Under the pieces are notes generated by a model that saw only the letters and a program-made list of their open reading frames with translations, searched no databases and was not told where the DNA came from. A DNA stretch of 64,000 bases from Alteromonas gracilis (lineage in GTDB: Bacteria > Pseudomonadota > Gammaproteobacteria > Enterobacterales > Alteromonadaceae). Location: the NCBI RefSeq assembly GCF_002993325.1, contig NZ_PVNO01000013.1, positions 1 to 64,000 on the forward strand. The letters run 5' to 3'. Made by a program: the position numbers and the translations under genes. Each line of letters opens with the position of its first letter. Within the stretch, counting starts at the first letter, position 1. Positions 44,330 through 54,240 of the stretch are shown here, one piece after another.

Positions 44330-46576
44330 TTACTTAATGGGTTTACGCGCATACCGTTTTAGAAGGCTCGGAATATCTAAAATAAGTGCAATTCCACCGT
44401 CTGAAGTAATGGTTGCTCCTGCCATGCCGGGTGTACCCTGTAGCAAAGCATCAAGCGGTTTTATAACCACCTCTTCTTGACCTATTAGCGCGTCTACTAC
44501 GAATCCGACTTGCTGTGTACCTATTTGTACAACAACCACGTGACCTTTATCTCTTTCAATATTTTTAGGACCACGAATCAGCCATTCGCCGAGGAAGAAC
44601 AACGGAATTGCTTTCGAACGAACTATCATTGTTAGCTGGCCATCGACCGTGTTGGTCTTCTTGATGTCCATGTTTATTATTTCGTTCACCGCACCTAATG
44701 GTAACGCAAAGGTCTGTTTTCCTACAACAATCATTAGAGTAGGAAGGATAGCTAACGTTAAAGGAACTTTAATATCAAGTCGGGTACCTTTGCCTAGCTG
44801 TGAATCGATATTGACCGTACCGTTGAGCTGGTTAATTTTAGTTTTAACCACGTCCATGCCCACACCGCGACCAGAAATATCGCTAATTTCTGTTTTGGTA
44901 GAAAAGCCTGGCGCAAAAATCAAGTTAAACGCTTCAACATCAGACATACGCGCTGCCGCATCGGCATCTAACACGCCACGGTTTATGGCTATCTCCTTGA
45001 GCTTCTCAGGGTCCATGCCCTTGCCGTCGTCTTCAATCGTAAGAAGGATATGATCACCTTCTTGAGACGCTGACAGTTGGACGGTTCCCATTCTTGGCTT
45101 GCCGGCTGCCGCGCGATCATCAGGCATTTCAATACCATGATCCACCGAGTTTCTGACCAAATGCACTAATGGATCGGCCAGTGCCTCAACCAGGTTTTTA
45201 TCTAAATCTGTTTCTTCACCAACAAGCTCAAGCGTAATTTCTTTCTTTAAACTTCTTGCGAGATCTCGAACAACGCGAGGGAAGCGACCAAATACCTTTT
45301 TAATTGGCTGCATCCGCGTTTTCATTACTGCACCCTGTAGGTCGCCAGTAACTACATCAAGATTAGCAATCGCTTTAGACATGCTTTCATCGTTGCTATT
45401 AATACCAAGGCTAAGCAAACGATTTCGCACGAGAACAAGCTCACCCACCATGTTCATTATCTGATCAAGGCGTTTAGTATCAACCCGCACGGTTGTCTCG
45501 GCTTGAGGTGCAGAGGCAGCCGCTTTCTTATCATCCTTTTTAGGCGGAGCACTTGCTGCTTTTGCTGGCGCGCTGGGGGTAGATGGCGCTGGAGCACTTG
45601 CTGCAGGAGTTGGTTTTGGCGCTGCCTCTTTGGCTTTTTGAACAGCTTCAGTCGCTGCCTTGTCGACAGGTGGTTCTACCTGCTTAGGCGCTTCACCTAA
45701 CTTGGTTGGGCCTTGACCTGAACCATGTAATTGGTCAAGAAGGGCTTCAAACTCGTCATCGGTAATTTCTTCGTCACCACCTGTGCTTGAAGATGCTGGC
45801 GCTGCAGGCGCTTTAGTCTCTACAGCTGGCGCTTCTTTGGCGCTGAACTGGCCTTTACCATGTAAATCGTCTAACAGCGCTTCAAATTCTTCATCGGTAA
45901 TATCGTCGCTATCACTTATCGCAGAGGCAGTTGAAGCGGCGGGCTTTGACTCGGATGCAGAAGGCGCTTCAATCGAACCTGATGATGAGCGACCCGGTGC
46001 CGAAGAACCGTGAAGTTCATCGAGCAGGGCTTCGAACTCATCTTCAGTGATTTCGTCAATACCGCCACCGTTATCGCTTGTACTCTGTGCCTGTGCTGTA
46101 GGTTCTTCTATTACTAGCTCTGGCTCATCTTCAACGGTTTCTTGTACAGGGGCGCTTGAAGTCTCGAATATGTTTTCGTCTGGCGTTTCAGGGCGACTCA
46201 GTTTATGAAGTTTATCAACTAACTGTGCGTCTGCAGGTTGCAGTGGCTCCTGAGACTTTACTCGTTCAAACATTTCTACAACCACATCGGTGGCCTGCAG
46301 AATAATATCCATGAGCTCAGGGGTTAAGGTTCTTTGCCCGTTTCGCATCACATCGAATACGTTCTCTGCACCGTGGCAAATTTCAACGAGTTCTGTGAGA
46401 GAAAGGAAACCTGCGCCTCCTTTTACTGTATGATATCCCCGGAAAATTGCGTTCAGTAAATCCGCGTCTTCCGGGTTGTTTTCAAGATCAACGAGCTGTT
46501 CTTGTAATTGTTCAAGAATCTCTCCAGCTTCAACTAGAAAGTCCTGTAATATATCCTCGTCAACATCAAACGACAT
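44330..46576 (-). CDS. cheA: Chemotaxis histidine kinase CheA with repeated linker motif
   Basis: Signal-transducing kinase of the chemotaxis array, 748 aa. The Hpt domain carries the phosphorylated H49 (GYHTVKGGAGF). The dimerisation domain begins near residue 365 (RLDQIMNMVGELVLVRNRL), the ATPase domain has RNSVDHGIE and GRGVGMDVV, and a CheW-like domain ends the protein. Between Hpt and dimerisation is a long linker (about 130-365). It bears three copies of a motif like EITDDEFEALLDQLHG (175-190, 225-240, 270-285), then an Ala/Pro/Lys-rich stretch. These repeats may form the region contacted by ParP. Confidence 0.96.
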   Translation of the reverse strand: MSFDVDEDILQDFLVEAGEILEQLQEQLVDLENNPEDADLLNAIFRGYHTVKGGAGFLSLTELVEICHGAENVFDVMRNGQRTLTPELMDIILQATDVVVEMFERVKSQEPLQPADAQLVDKLHKLSRPETPDENIFETSSAPVQETVEDEPELVIEEPTAQAQSTSDNGGGIDEITEDEFEALLDELHGSSAPGRSSSGSIEAPSASESKPAASTASAISDSDDITDEEFEALLDDLHGKGQFSAKEAPAVETKAPAAPASSSTGGDEEITDDEFEALLDQLHGSGQGPTKLGEAPKQVEPPVDKAATEAVQKAKEAAPKPTPAASAPAPSTPSAPAKAASAPPKKDDKKAAASAPQAETTVRVDTKRLDQIMNMVGELVLVRNRLLSLGINSNDESMSKAIANLDVVTGDLQGAVMKTRMQPIKKVFGRFPRVVRDLARSLKKEITLELVGEETDLDKNLVEALADPLVHLVRNSVDHGIEMPDDRAAAGKPRMGTVQLSASQEGDHILLTIEDDGKGMDPEKLKEIAINRGVLDADAAARMSDVEAFNLIFAPGFSTKTEISDISGRGVGMDVVKTKINQLNGTVNIDSQLGKGTRLDIKVPLTLAILPTLMIVVGKQTFALPLGAVNEIINMDIKKTNTVDGQLTMIVRSKAIPLFFLGEWLIRGPKNIERDKGHVVVVQIGTQQVGFVVDALIGQEEVVIKPLDALLQGTPGMAGATITSDGGIALILDIPSLLKRYARKPIK

Positions 46577-46588
46577 GCGCCCGCTCCC

Positions 46589-47344
46589 CTAAAAACCTAA
46601 GCTAGACAAAAGATCATCTACGTCATCTTGGCCTGAAACGACATCATCTCGTTTTTCGGCGTCAATAATTGGGCCTTCTGCCTCTACACCATCTCTCTTA
46701 TCGGCCTTAACACGAGATGATTTAGTATGTTCTTCTCCATCGCGCTCGCCAAACATGGTAAGCATGTTGACTAAGCTGTCTTCCACCTCTTTTACAAGGT
46801 CAATCACGCGACGAATAACTTGCCCCGTCAGGTCCTGATAACCTTGGGCCATCAGCACTTCAGTAAGCAGTTGTGTTAGTTTAGCTGACTGGAGCGAACC
46901 TTCTTCTAATAATTCGTCTAAGTCTGCACACAACGCTTTGAATTCACCAAGCTCAATTTGGCGATTCATTAACTTTTTCCATTCTGGCATTACCTTATCG
47001 ATGCGCATTGAAAGCATTTCTGCTATTGGCATGCTCGCTTCAACGGCATCCATAGTAGTATTAGCAGCTTTCTCAGTTTCTTCAATAACGTAAGTCAGGC
47101 GGGACTGAGCATCCGGAATATCGTCGGTTGCTAAGTTTTTAATGCGATCATCAATCTGAAAGTTATTTAACGCGTCATGAAGTTGACGCGTTAATTTTCC
47201 TACTTCAGCAAACAACTCAACGTTTTCTTTCATTGATGCTGCTTCAAGTAGGGCATTGGCTGAAGCGTTATCACCTTCTTCAAGATAAGTAACGAGTTGC
47301 TTGGCTTCTTCCAACGAAATTGGAACGTTTATATTCGTTGACAT
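46589..47344 (-). CDS. cheZ: CheY-P phosphatase CheZ
   Basis: Dephosphorylates CheY-P. The 251-aa protein is a long helical hairpin with the catalytic region TELLMAQGYQDLTGQVIRRV-like (here LTEVLMAQGYQDLTGQ, about residues 160-175, containing the catalytic Gln). It ends in a CheY-binding peptide DDLLSSLGF, nearly identical to the E. coli tail. It lies between cheY and cheA. Confidence 0.95.
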   Translation of the reverse strand: MSTNINVPISLEEAKQLVTYLEEGDNASANALLEAASMKENVELFAEVGKLTRQLHDALNNFQIDDRIKNLATDDIPDAQSRLTYVIEETEKAANTTMDAVEASMPIAEMLSMRIDKVMPEWKKLMNRQIELGEFKALCADLDELLEEGSLQSAKLTQLLTEVLMAQGYQDLTGQVIRRVIDLVKEVEDSLVNMLTMFGERDGEEHTKSSRVKADKRDGVEAEGPIIDAEKRDDVVSGQDDVDDLLSSLGF

Positions 47345-47378
47345 CCAGTAAACCTCATTTATCTGGTGAGCGTCTGGA

Positions 47379-47762
47379 TCAACCTAAACGTTCGAAAATT
47401 TTGTCTAATTTTTCTTTTAGCGTTGCTGCTGTAAAGGGTTTTACTACGTACCCGTTCACACCGGCTTGCGCTGCAGCAACGATTTGTTCTTTTTTAGCTT
47501 CAGCAGTAACCATTAGAACGGGTAAATGCTTGAGCTTGTCATCTGCTCGAATTGCACGAAGCAAATCGATACCTTGCATGCCGGGCATGTTCCAGTCAGT
47601 AACAACGAAGTCAAAATCACCTTGCTGCAACATTGGCAGTGCAGTGCTTCCGTCATCCGCTTCTTGGATGTTGGCAAAACCTAAGTCTTTAAGAAGGTTT
47701 TTGATGATACGTCTCATGGTAGAAAAATCATCAACCACAAGAATTTTCATACTTTTGTCCAA
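47379..47762 (-). CDS. cheY: Chemotaxis response regulator CheY
   Basis: Phosphorylated by CheA, it binds the flagellar switch to change rotation. I choose a TTG start at 47762 (127 aa) because GGAGG lies 7-8 bases upstream and the resulting [13 protein letters not shown] start matches related CheY proteins (MDKNMKIL...). An ATG four codons later is the alternative. The phospho-acceptor is D56 (VVTDWNMPG), with D11-D12, T84-type and K106-type conserved positions present. First gene of the che run after fliA. Confidence 0.94.
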   Translation of the reverse strand: MDKSMKILVVDDFSTMRRIIKNLLKDLGFANIQEADDGSTALPMLQQGDFDFVVTDWNMPGMQGIDLLRAIRADDKLKHLPVLMVTAEAKKEQIVAAAQAGVNGYVVKPFTAATLKEKLDKIFERLG

Positions 47763-47798
47763 AATAGCCTCCAATGAGGGGTTAATTGTTATTAATTT

Positions 47799-48530
47799 CT
47801 ATTCTTCGTCAGCCTGCCACGACTTCATTCGTGATTTGAGTTTTAACATGGCCTGACTGTGAATTTGACTGACTCTTGACTCACTTACATCAAGAACCTC
47901 ACCAATTTCTCGTAAATTCAATTCTTCATCATAGTATAAAGAAAGCACAATCGCTTCCCGTTCAGGTAGCGTTGTAATCGCTTGGGCAAGTGCTTTTTGA
48001 AAAGCACCCTGCATCAAGTCTTCCAGCGGCGCATCACTGCCTCTACTCTGCTCAGTAGTGATTACGTCCTCCGACACACCCAAATCTTCTATCCCGACAA
48101 GTTTGCCGGCATTCACTTCATTGAGCATTTGATGATAATCCTGCAAGCTCACGTTAAGCTTTTCAGCAATATCAGAATCTCTTGCATCCCTTCCGGTCTC
48201 ACCTTCTACTTGGGATATAGCTTCCGAAATAGCACGTCCGTTACGATGGACTGAACGAGGGGTCCAGTCTCCTTTGCGTATTTCGTCTAGCATTGCACCG
48301 CGAATACGGATGCCTGCAAAGGTTTCAAAGCTAGCTCCCTTAGAGCCATCAAAATTTCGTGCAGCTTCCAAAAGCCCAATCATGCCTGATTGGATAAGGT
48401 CATCAACAAGAACACTTGCAGGCAACCTAGCCATCAAGTGATGCGCTATACGCTTAACCAATGGCGCATGTCTTTCGACTAACTGCGACTTATCGGTTTG
48501 TTGTTGATAAGCGGCTGCCTTGCTGTTCAA
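47799..48530 (-). CDS. fliA: Flagellar sigma factor FliA (sigma-28)
   Basis: Sigma factor for late flagellar and chemotaxis genes. The 243-aa protein has region 2 (PLVKRIAHHLMARLPASVLVDDLIQSGMIGLLEA, about residues 24-57) and region 4 (LPEREAIVLSLYYDEELNLREIGEVLDVSESRVSQIHSQAMLKL, about 188-231). The only plausible start is a TTG that overlaps the flhG stop (GTTGA), indicating translational coupling and possibly low initiation. Confidence 0.95.
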   Translation of the reverse strand: MNSKAAAYQQQTDKSQLVERHAPLVKRIAHHLMARLPASVLVDDLIQSGMIGLLEAARNFDGSKGASFETFAGIRIRGAMLDEIRKGDWTPRSVHRNGRAISEAISQVEGETGRDARDSDIAEKLNVSLQDYHQMLNEVNAGKLVGIEDLGVSEDVITTEQSRGSDAPLEDLMQGAFQKALAQAITTLPEREAIVLSLYYDEELNLREIGEVLDVSESRVSQIHSQAMLKLKSRMKSWQADEE

Positions 48531-49393
48531 CGCTGATTTCCTACTGCTTTTTCTGCAACAAGTTGTTCAATAAAAAATTCAAGATGTCCGCCTGGCTGAG
48601 CCGGGATGGGCCATGACAATGCTCTACTAGCAAGTTGTGTTATGGCCACTGCGGCTGGAGAGCCTGGATAGGCATCTACAATAGCCGTTTGTTTTCTTAC
48701 GGCTTTACGAATATTTTCATCAAATGGAACCGTTGCCACTAATTCTAGTGCAACATCCAAAAAACGCCCTGTCACTTTACTTAATTTACTAAATAATTCT
48801 TGGCCTTCACGCACGTCGCGCACCATATTAGCCACTACCTTAAAACGAAAAACGCCATGTTCGCGATTTAAGATTTTTATTAGGGCGTAGGCATCGGTTA
48901 GTGACGTAGGCTCGTCGCAAACCACGACCATGATATCTTGAGAAGCCTTCGAGAAGCTCAATACCATGTCTGAAATTCCAGCAGCAGTGTCGACAATCAA
49001 CACGTCTATCGGCGTTCTTAGCTCGCTAAAAGCGCGGATCAAACCTGCGTGTTGAGTTGGGGACAACTCTGCCATCGACTGCGTGCCAGAGGTGGCCGGC
49101 GCAATCTTGATCCCGTGCGGACCGGTGACGAGAACATCGTCAAGGGTACATTCACCTGAAAGCACATGAGATAAGTTTTTCTCTACGCGAAGTCCTAGCA
49201 TAACATCAACGTTTGCCAGACCGAGGTCCGCGTCAAGTACCATGACTCGCTTACCCTGCTTCGCCATAGCGATAGCGGTATTGAGAGTAATATTTGTTTT
49301 ACCAACGCCACCTTTGCCTCCGGTGACGGCGATAACCTTGATTAACCGTGATTGCTTCATTTTTCTTAAGCTACTCGCTTGATCGTCAATCAT
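48527..49393 (-). CDS. flhG: Flagellar number regulator FlhG (FleN)
   Basis: MinD-like ATPase that limits the number of polar flagella and antagonises FlhF. The 288-aa protein has a deviant Walker A GGKGGVGKT (25-33) and the switch motif DTAAGI (about 129-134). The N-terminal stretch DDQASSLRKM matches the DQA(S)xLR motif that stimulates FlhF GTPase. It starts five bases after flhF ends and overlaps fliA. Confidence 0.95.
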   Translation of the reverse strand: MIDDQASSLRKMKQSRLIKVIAVTGGKGGVGKTNITLNTAIAMAKQGKRVMVLDADLGLANVDVMLGLRVEKNLSHVLSGECTLDDVLVTGPHGIKIAPATSGTQSMAELSPTQHAGLIRAFSELRTPIDVLIVDTAAGISDMVLSFSKASQDIMVVVCDEPTSLTDAYALIKILNREHGVFRFKVVANMVRDVREGQELFSKLSKVTGRFLDVALELVATVPFDENIRKAVRKQTAIVDAYPGSPAAVAITQLASRALSWPIPAQPGGHLEFFIEQLVAEKAVGNQR

Positions 49394-49398
49394 ACTAC

Positions 49399-50829
49399 TT
49401 ATGCTGTTTTAATTGCGTTGTTACCACTAGTATGATTCAAACCGTACTTTTTATAAAGCTTTGCAGCAGCGGAAACTAAAGATTTCGCCTCTGCAATCTT
49501 AATGTCTTCTGGCACTTTCTGACCATCGGTGACATAGCTAACCGGTAGTTGGTACTCAACGGCAGCGCTCAATACCTCTCCCAAAGAGTAGCATTCATCT
49601 AACTTCGTGAAAATACAGCCACTTAATTCAATATCATCATACGCTTGGATGATTCTTTGAAGCGCTGGATATTGGGTATTGGCTTGCGCCACCAAATATT
49701 TTTTCACTTTAGGCATTTGACCGTTGTCAAATTGCTTAATTTGTTTAATTAATCGACTATCGCGCTGACTAAACCCTGCCGTATCGATTAATACTAGTCG
49801 CTTATGACGAAGTTGGAATAATAAATCGGCTAACTCTTCACTAGTCTGCGCTTTTCTTACCGTACAGCCAATAATTTTTCCGTATGTCGCTAGCTGCTCA
49901 TAGGCAGCTATTCTATACGTATCTATGGTGATCATAGCGACTGACTCTGCACCATACTTTTGCGCATAACGGGCTGCTAATTTAGCAACTGTTGTTGTTT
50001 TACCTGTTCCCGTAGGACCAACCAACGCAACCGCGCCTTGTGAACTAAGTATATCGTTCCCCGTCACATTTATGCGATTAGCCAATAGGTTAAGAAGATA
50101 AATCCACGCGTCACGTTCGTTATAGTGAGCTGGCGTGTAATTTATTAGCTGATTAGCGAGAGCATTGCTCAACCCCATATCAACTAAACGCGTGGTTAAG
50201 TACTGGTGAACTGGTTTTTGACGCTTATTTTTTGCTTCCATGAGGTCAGCAACTTGATATTGCAGAACGTCCCGTAGAGACGCAAGCTCTTCTTTTATTT
50301 GTGCAAGTTCTGCCGATTGTGTCATTGGCGCTTCGCCAATGCTTGAGGCTTGGTGGTCAGGAAAGGGTAAGTCATTAGCACGATGACCAGCACTCTGCTG
50401 ACTTTCCACATCATCAATAAATGCATCAGAAAAATCCAAATGTGACGCTATCTCGTTGGCGTGCTTTGCATTAGCTGACATTGATTGAGGGCGCTGCTGG
50501 GTATGGTTTTCAGCAGCGTTAGATAATGTTCCTGGATCGGCTGTTGCAGCCGCAGCACCATGCTGTTTCTCTAATAACGCTTTTAAGCTATCTGGACCGT
50601 CGTCGCCAATTATTTCACTTAAGCTTGGCGTAGCCTTTTGACCAGGCGCTTTTGACGCTGCTTTAGGAACAGCGAGTTTTGCATCGGGTTCTTTATCATA
50701 AGCTGCAACAAGCTCTATACCATCAGCCACTTTGCGGTTTGACATGATAACTGCATCACTGCCTAACTCTGCTTTAACTTGGCTTAACGCCTCACGCATA
50801 TCTTTGCCGAAGAAACGTCTAATTTTCAT
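49399..50829 (-). CDS. flhF: Flagellar placement GTPase FlhF
   Basis: SRP-type GTPase that sets the polar site of flagellum assembly. I choose the ATG at 50829 (476 aa; MKIRRFFGKDMREAL) with GGAGAGG upstream. The basic and low-complexity B domain covers about residues 1-180, the N domain follows, and the G domain has VGPTGTGKTTT near residue 270. Motif DTAGFSQRD follows. It lies between flhA and flhG, the polar-flagellum order. Confidence 0.95.
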   Translation of the reverse strand: MKIRRFFGKDMREALSQVKAELGSDAVIMSNRKVADGIELVAAYDKEPDAKLAVPKAASKAPGQKATPSLSEIIGDDGPDSLKALLEKQHGAAAATADPGTLSNAAENHTQQRPQSMSANAKHANEIASHLDFSDAFIDDVESQQSAGHRANDLPFPDHQASSIGEAPMTQSAELAQIKEELASLRDVLQYQVADLMEAKNKRQKPVHQYLTTRLVDMGLSNALANQLINYTPAHYNERDAWIYLLNLLANRINVTGNDILSSQGAVALVGPTGTGKTTTVAKLAARYAQKYGAESVAMITIDTYRIAAYEQLATYGKIIGCTVRKAQTSEELADLLFQLRHKRLVLIDTAGFSQRDSRLIKQIKQFDNGQMPKVKKYLVAQANTQYPALQRIIQAYDDIELSGCIFTKLDECYSLGEVLSAAVEYQLPVSYVTDGQKVPEDIKIAEAKSLVSAAAKLYKKYGLNHTSGNNAIKTA

Positions 50830-50858
50830 TGCAACCTCTCCAATCACCCAGCGTCAGA

Positions 50859-52958
50859 TTATTGACCGACCGAACTGACTATTTTTATTTGTTTGTCATC
50901 AGGAACTTCTTGATAAGACAGCACATGAAGCCCAACAACCGAATATTTTAAGAAGCGAGAGAGTACCGGTCTCAGCATGCCAGATGTTAGAAGCACAGCA
51001 GGCTCACCTTCTAACTCTTGTTGCTGACTGGCTTGTTGCAGTGATTTTTGCAACTTATCTGCCAAGCCTGGTTCAATACCAGCACCGTCTTCGCCACCTG
51101 CTTGAAGTGACTGGTGCAACATCTGTTCCAACTCTGGCGCCAAGGTTATGACAGGTATTTCTTTCGCCCCTTGCGTGATCTCTTGAACAATAAGTCGTTT
51201 AAGTGCGATACGTACCGCAGATACAAGTACATCAGGGTCTTGACTGCGAGTACCATACTCACTTAGGGTTTGGACGATGGTTCGCATATCGCGAATAGGC
51301 ACACCTTCAAATAGCAATGTTTGCAGCACTTTCACCACTGTACTGAGCGGAAGAATGTCAGGTACCAAACCTTCAACAAGTTTAGGGTGCTGTTTGGCTA
51401 GCATATCAAGAAGCTGCTGGGCTTCCTCATGGCCAAGTAACTGATAGGCGTTGTTAGTCAACAGCTGACTTAAGTGGGTTGCTACCACGGTAGCTGCATC
51501 CACAACCGTATAACCCAATGTCTGCGCATGCTCTCGTTTGTTTGGTTTAATCCATACTGCATCCAGACCAAATGCTGGGTCCTTGGTTGCTCGTCCTTCT
51601 AGTTTACCGAAAACCTGTCCAGGATTAATGGCAAGCTCTTCGTCATGACTAATCACTGAATCACCAATAGTAACGCCTAGCATGGCAATGGTGTATGTAT
51701 TGGGCTCTAGGTCTAAATTATCGCGAATGTGAACGGGTGGAATAAGAAACCCAAGCTCTTGAGACAGCTTTTTACGCACCCCTTTAATACGCGTCAATAA
51801 CTCACCACCTTGTGACTTATCAACGAGTGGGATAAGGCGATAACCTACTTCTAAACCAATAGTATCGACTTGTTGTACATCGTCCCAGCCCAACTCTTTC
51901 ACTTCTGGCGCAACGGTTTCGCTCTTAGACACATTGTCGGGTACTGCTGGTGCAGCAGCCTTTTTACGAGCTTGTACCGTTTGAAAATAAGCAAAGCCTG
52001 CAATCAAGAAAGAAAAACCAAGAAACGCTATGTGAGGCATTCCCGGAATGATCCCCATGACAAATAGCACGCCCGAAGCAATGTATAGCGCCTGATTATT
52101 TCCCAGCTGGCCGCGTATTTCTTTGCCCATTTCCTGAGATTCATTTTCACGAGTAACGATAATTGCGGTGGCAACTGAAAGCAGTAGTGAAGGAATTTGA
52201 GCGACCAGACCATCACCTATGGTCAAGATTGTGTAGATTTCGATTGCGTTTCCGAATGAAAGGCCATGCTGAATCATGCCAATAAAAAGGCCCCCAACAA
52301 TGTTGATTAGCATGATGAAAAGCCCGGCAACTGCGTCACCTTTCACAAACTTTGATGCACCGTCCATCGAACCATAAAAGTCAGCTTCTGCAGTAATCTC
52401 TTCACGACGCTGGCGCGCTTGATCTTGGTCGATATAACCCGCATTCAAATCCGCATCAATTGCCATTTGCTTACCTGGCATAGCGTCAAGAGTAAATCTT
52501 GCACTTACCTCAGAGATACGGCCAGCACCAGCAGTAACTACTTTGAAGTTGATAATAAGTAAAATAGCAAAAACAACGATACCTACGGCATAGTTGCCAC
52601 CGATAACAACGGCGCCAAAGGCTTCAATGACTTTTCCCGCCGCGTCTCCGCCCTCATGGCCGTAAAGCAATACAACCCGAGTTGATGCCACGTTTAACGC
52701 TAACCGAAGTACTGTTGCAATCAACAAAACAAGAGGGAAAATACCAAAATCCACAGGCTTTTGAGTGAGTACCGCGACCAATATGATGACGAGAGATAAC
52801 GCAATATTAAAACTGAAAAGCACGTCCAGCAGGAAAGGCGGCATGGGTAAAATAACCATGCCCATGATTGCCAAAAGGACGATGGGCGCGCCTAGACCAC
52901 TCGTAAAATTTTGCAGCTGATTTTTATCGAATCGCTGAAGATAACCGGATAACTGCAT
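50859..52958 (-). CDS. flhA: Flagellar export gate protein FlhA
   Basis: Large subunit of the flagellar type III export gate. The 699-aa protein has about eight membrane segments in the first 330 residues, with the conserved FHIPEP region (here DADLNAGYIDQDQARQRREE, about 165-184). A cytoplasmic chaperone-docking domain occupies the rest. A sigma-54-type promoter lies about 60 bases upstream, so flhA heads a run flhA-flhF-flhG-fliA. Confidence 0.97.
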   Translation of the reverse strand: MQLSGYLQRFDKNQLQNFTSGLGAPIVLLAIMGMVILPMPPFLLDVLFSFNIALSLVIILVAVLTQKPVDFGIFPLVLLIATVLRLALNVASTRVVLLYGHEGGDAAGKVIEAFGAVVIGGNYAVGIVVFAILLIINFKVVTAGAGRISEVSARFTLDAMPGKQMAIDADLNAGYIDQDQARQRREEITAEADFYGSMDGASKFVKGDAVAGLFIMLINIVGGLFIGMIQHGLSFGNAIEIYTILTIGDGLVAQIPSLLLSVATAIIVTRENESQEMGKEIRGQLGNNQALYIASGVLFVMGIIPGMPHIAFLGFSFLIAGFAYFQTVQARKKAAAPAVPDNVSKSETVAPEVKELGWDDVQQVDTIGLEVGYRLIPLVDKSQGGELLTRIKGVRKKLSQELGFLIPPVHIRDNLDLEPNTYTIAMLGVTIGDSVISHDEELAINPGQVFGKLEGRATKDPAFGLDAVWIKPNKREHAQTLGYTVVDAATVVATHLSQLLTNNAYQLLGHEEAQQLLDMLAKQHPKLVEGLVPDILPLSTVVKVLQTLLFEGVPIRDMRTIVQTLSEYGTRSQDPDVLVSAVRIALKRLIVQEITQGAKEIPVITLAPELEQMLHQSLQAGGEDGAGIEPGLADKLQKSLQQASQQQELEGEPAVLLTSGMLRPVLSRFLKYSVVGLHVLSYQEVPDDKQIKIVSSVGQ

Positions 52959-53014
52959 GGTTTGGTGTCTCTCTATCAGAAAATTGACGCTTTATATGAA
53001 TCTGAAAGGGAGTT

Positions 53015-53030
53015 TTCAACTAACGTGCCA
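53015..53030 (-). promoter_or_regulatory. Sigma-54-type promoter of flhA
   Basis: On the minus strand TGGCACG-TTAG-TTGAA has an exact -24 element and the correct spacing; the -12 reads GA rather than GC. It is 57-72 bases before flhA, in the 151-base gap after flhB. In Vibrio and Pseudomonas the flhA operon depends on sigma-54 and an enhancer-binding protein (FlrA/FlrC, FleQ). Confidence 0.75.
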
Positions 53031-53109
53031 GCTTTATTACTAAACTGCTAATCGGCTAAAAATAGCGCTATCTTGATTATGGTAAGCTTTTTCCGGACGA
53101 TAACTGTGA

Positions 53110-54234
53110 TTATCGACGATATTCTGGCGGAATGGGCAAATCTCGCTTGAGCGGTTTAGGCCGCTTGCCTTTCCCTGCCCTATGCGCCTTCAATTGATAC
53201 ACATGAGCTAGCACCTGCGCTACAGCCATAAATAAAGCGTTGGGAATTTCATCGTCGACTTCTGTTGAATAGAAAATAGCGCGAGCTAGCATCGGAGAAG
53301 GAATTAAAGGTACATCATTTGCGGTAGCGATTTTTCTGATGTGCATTGCTAACTCATCTGCACCTTTAGCGACAACCACTGGCGCCCTTAAACCTTTTTC
53401 ATCGTATTTAATAGCGACAGAAAAGTGAGTTGGGTTGGTAACAACCACGTCTGCTTGCGGCACTTCCTGCATCATTCGCTTGGTTGCTGCTTGATATTGC
53501 AGGCGACGAATACGCCCCTTAACCATAGGGTCGCCTTCTGCGTTCTTTCTTTCGTCTTTGACCTCTTGTTTGGTCATCTTCATTTCTTTGTTGTGCTTAT
53601 ACATTTGGTAAGGCACATCAATAAGTGCAATGGGGATCATTCCACACACTAAAATAAGAAAAGCCCATTTGAGCATGTCGAGCGCATGAAAGATATTCCC
53701 TGGATAAAGTTCCATATCAAGATGCAGCGCTTCATCTTCAAAGAACAACAACGCGCCAATTGCCATGCCGATAATAACGACAACCTTGGCAATAGATTTT
53801 AATAGTTCTACCAACCCATTGGTGCCGAACATGCGCTTGAACCCCTGAATCGGGCTCATTTTAGACCCTTTGGGTTTTGCTCCTTCCCATGTGAAATTGT
53901 AGCCACCAAGGGCAATAGAACCATAAATTCCAGCTATCATTGCGACAACCATATATAGCAATACCGCAGGGCCTACCGCCGTAAAAGCCTCTCCCCATGC
54001 GCCAAACATATGGGTAATATCGTAGGTTTCGTCGCGAGAAAGAATAAACATTCGCTGAGTAAGTTTAAAAACAGATTCTGCAATCCAGCCACCGACGAAT
54101 AGAAACATAACGGCGCTGACTATTAGCACCAGCGTCGTGGATAACTCCCGGGAACGAGCCAACTGCCCTTTTTTTCGGGCATCTTCGAGTTTTTTCCCCG
54201 TGGGGTCTTCTGTTTTTTCGCTTGAATCTGCCAT
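53110..54234 (-). CDS. flhB: Flagellar export switch protein FlhB
   Basis: Export-apparatus protein that switches substrate specificity after hook completion. The 374-aa protein has four membrane segments (about residues 30-215) and a cytoplasmic domain with the autocleavage motif NPTH (in VVTNPTHFSVAIKYD, about 264-278). The basic C-terminal tail (KAHRAGKGKRPKPLKRDL) is typical. It starts six bases after fliR ends. Confidence 0.96.
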   Translation of the reverse strand: MADSSEKTEDPTGKKLEDARKKGQLARSRELSTTLVLIVSAVMFLFVGGWIAESVFKLTQRMFILSRDETYDITHMFGAWGEAFTAVGPAVLLYMVVAMIAGIYGSIALGGYNFTWEGAKPKGSKMSPIQGFKRMFGTNGLVELLKSIAKVVVIIGMAIGALLFFEDEALHLDMELYPGNIFHALDMLKWAFLILVCGMIPIALIDVPYQMYKHNKEMKMTKQEVKDERKNAEGDPMVKGRIRRLQYQAATKRMMQEVPQADVVVTNPTHFSVAIKYDEKGLRAPVVVAKGADELAMHIRKIATANDVPLIPSPMLARAIFYSTEVDDEIPNALFMAVAQVLAHVYQLKAHRAGKGKRPKPLKRDLPIPPEYRR

Positions 54235-54240
54235 TATTTC

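Noticed and set aside
44649..45053. Plus-strand open frame (134 aa) antisense to cheA
   Set aside because: It lies opposite the conserved CheA kinase core and shows no protein features of its own.
47320..47856. Plus-strand open frame (178 aa) antisense to cheY
   Set aside because: It spans cheY and the ends of its neighbours, and its translation resembles no protein. The minus-strand genes are certain.
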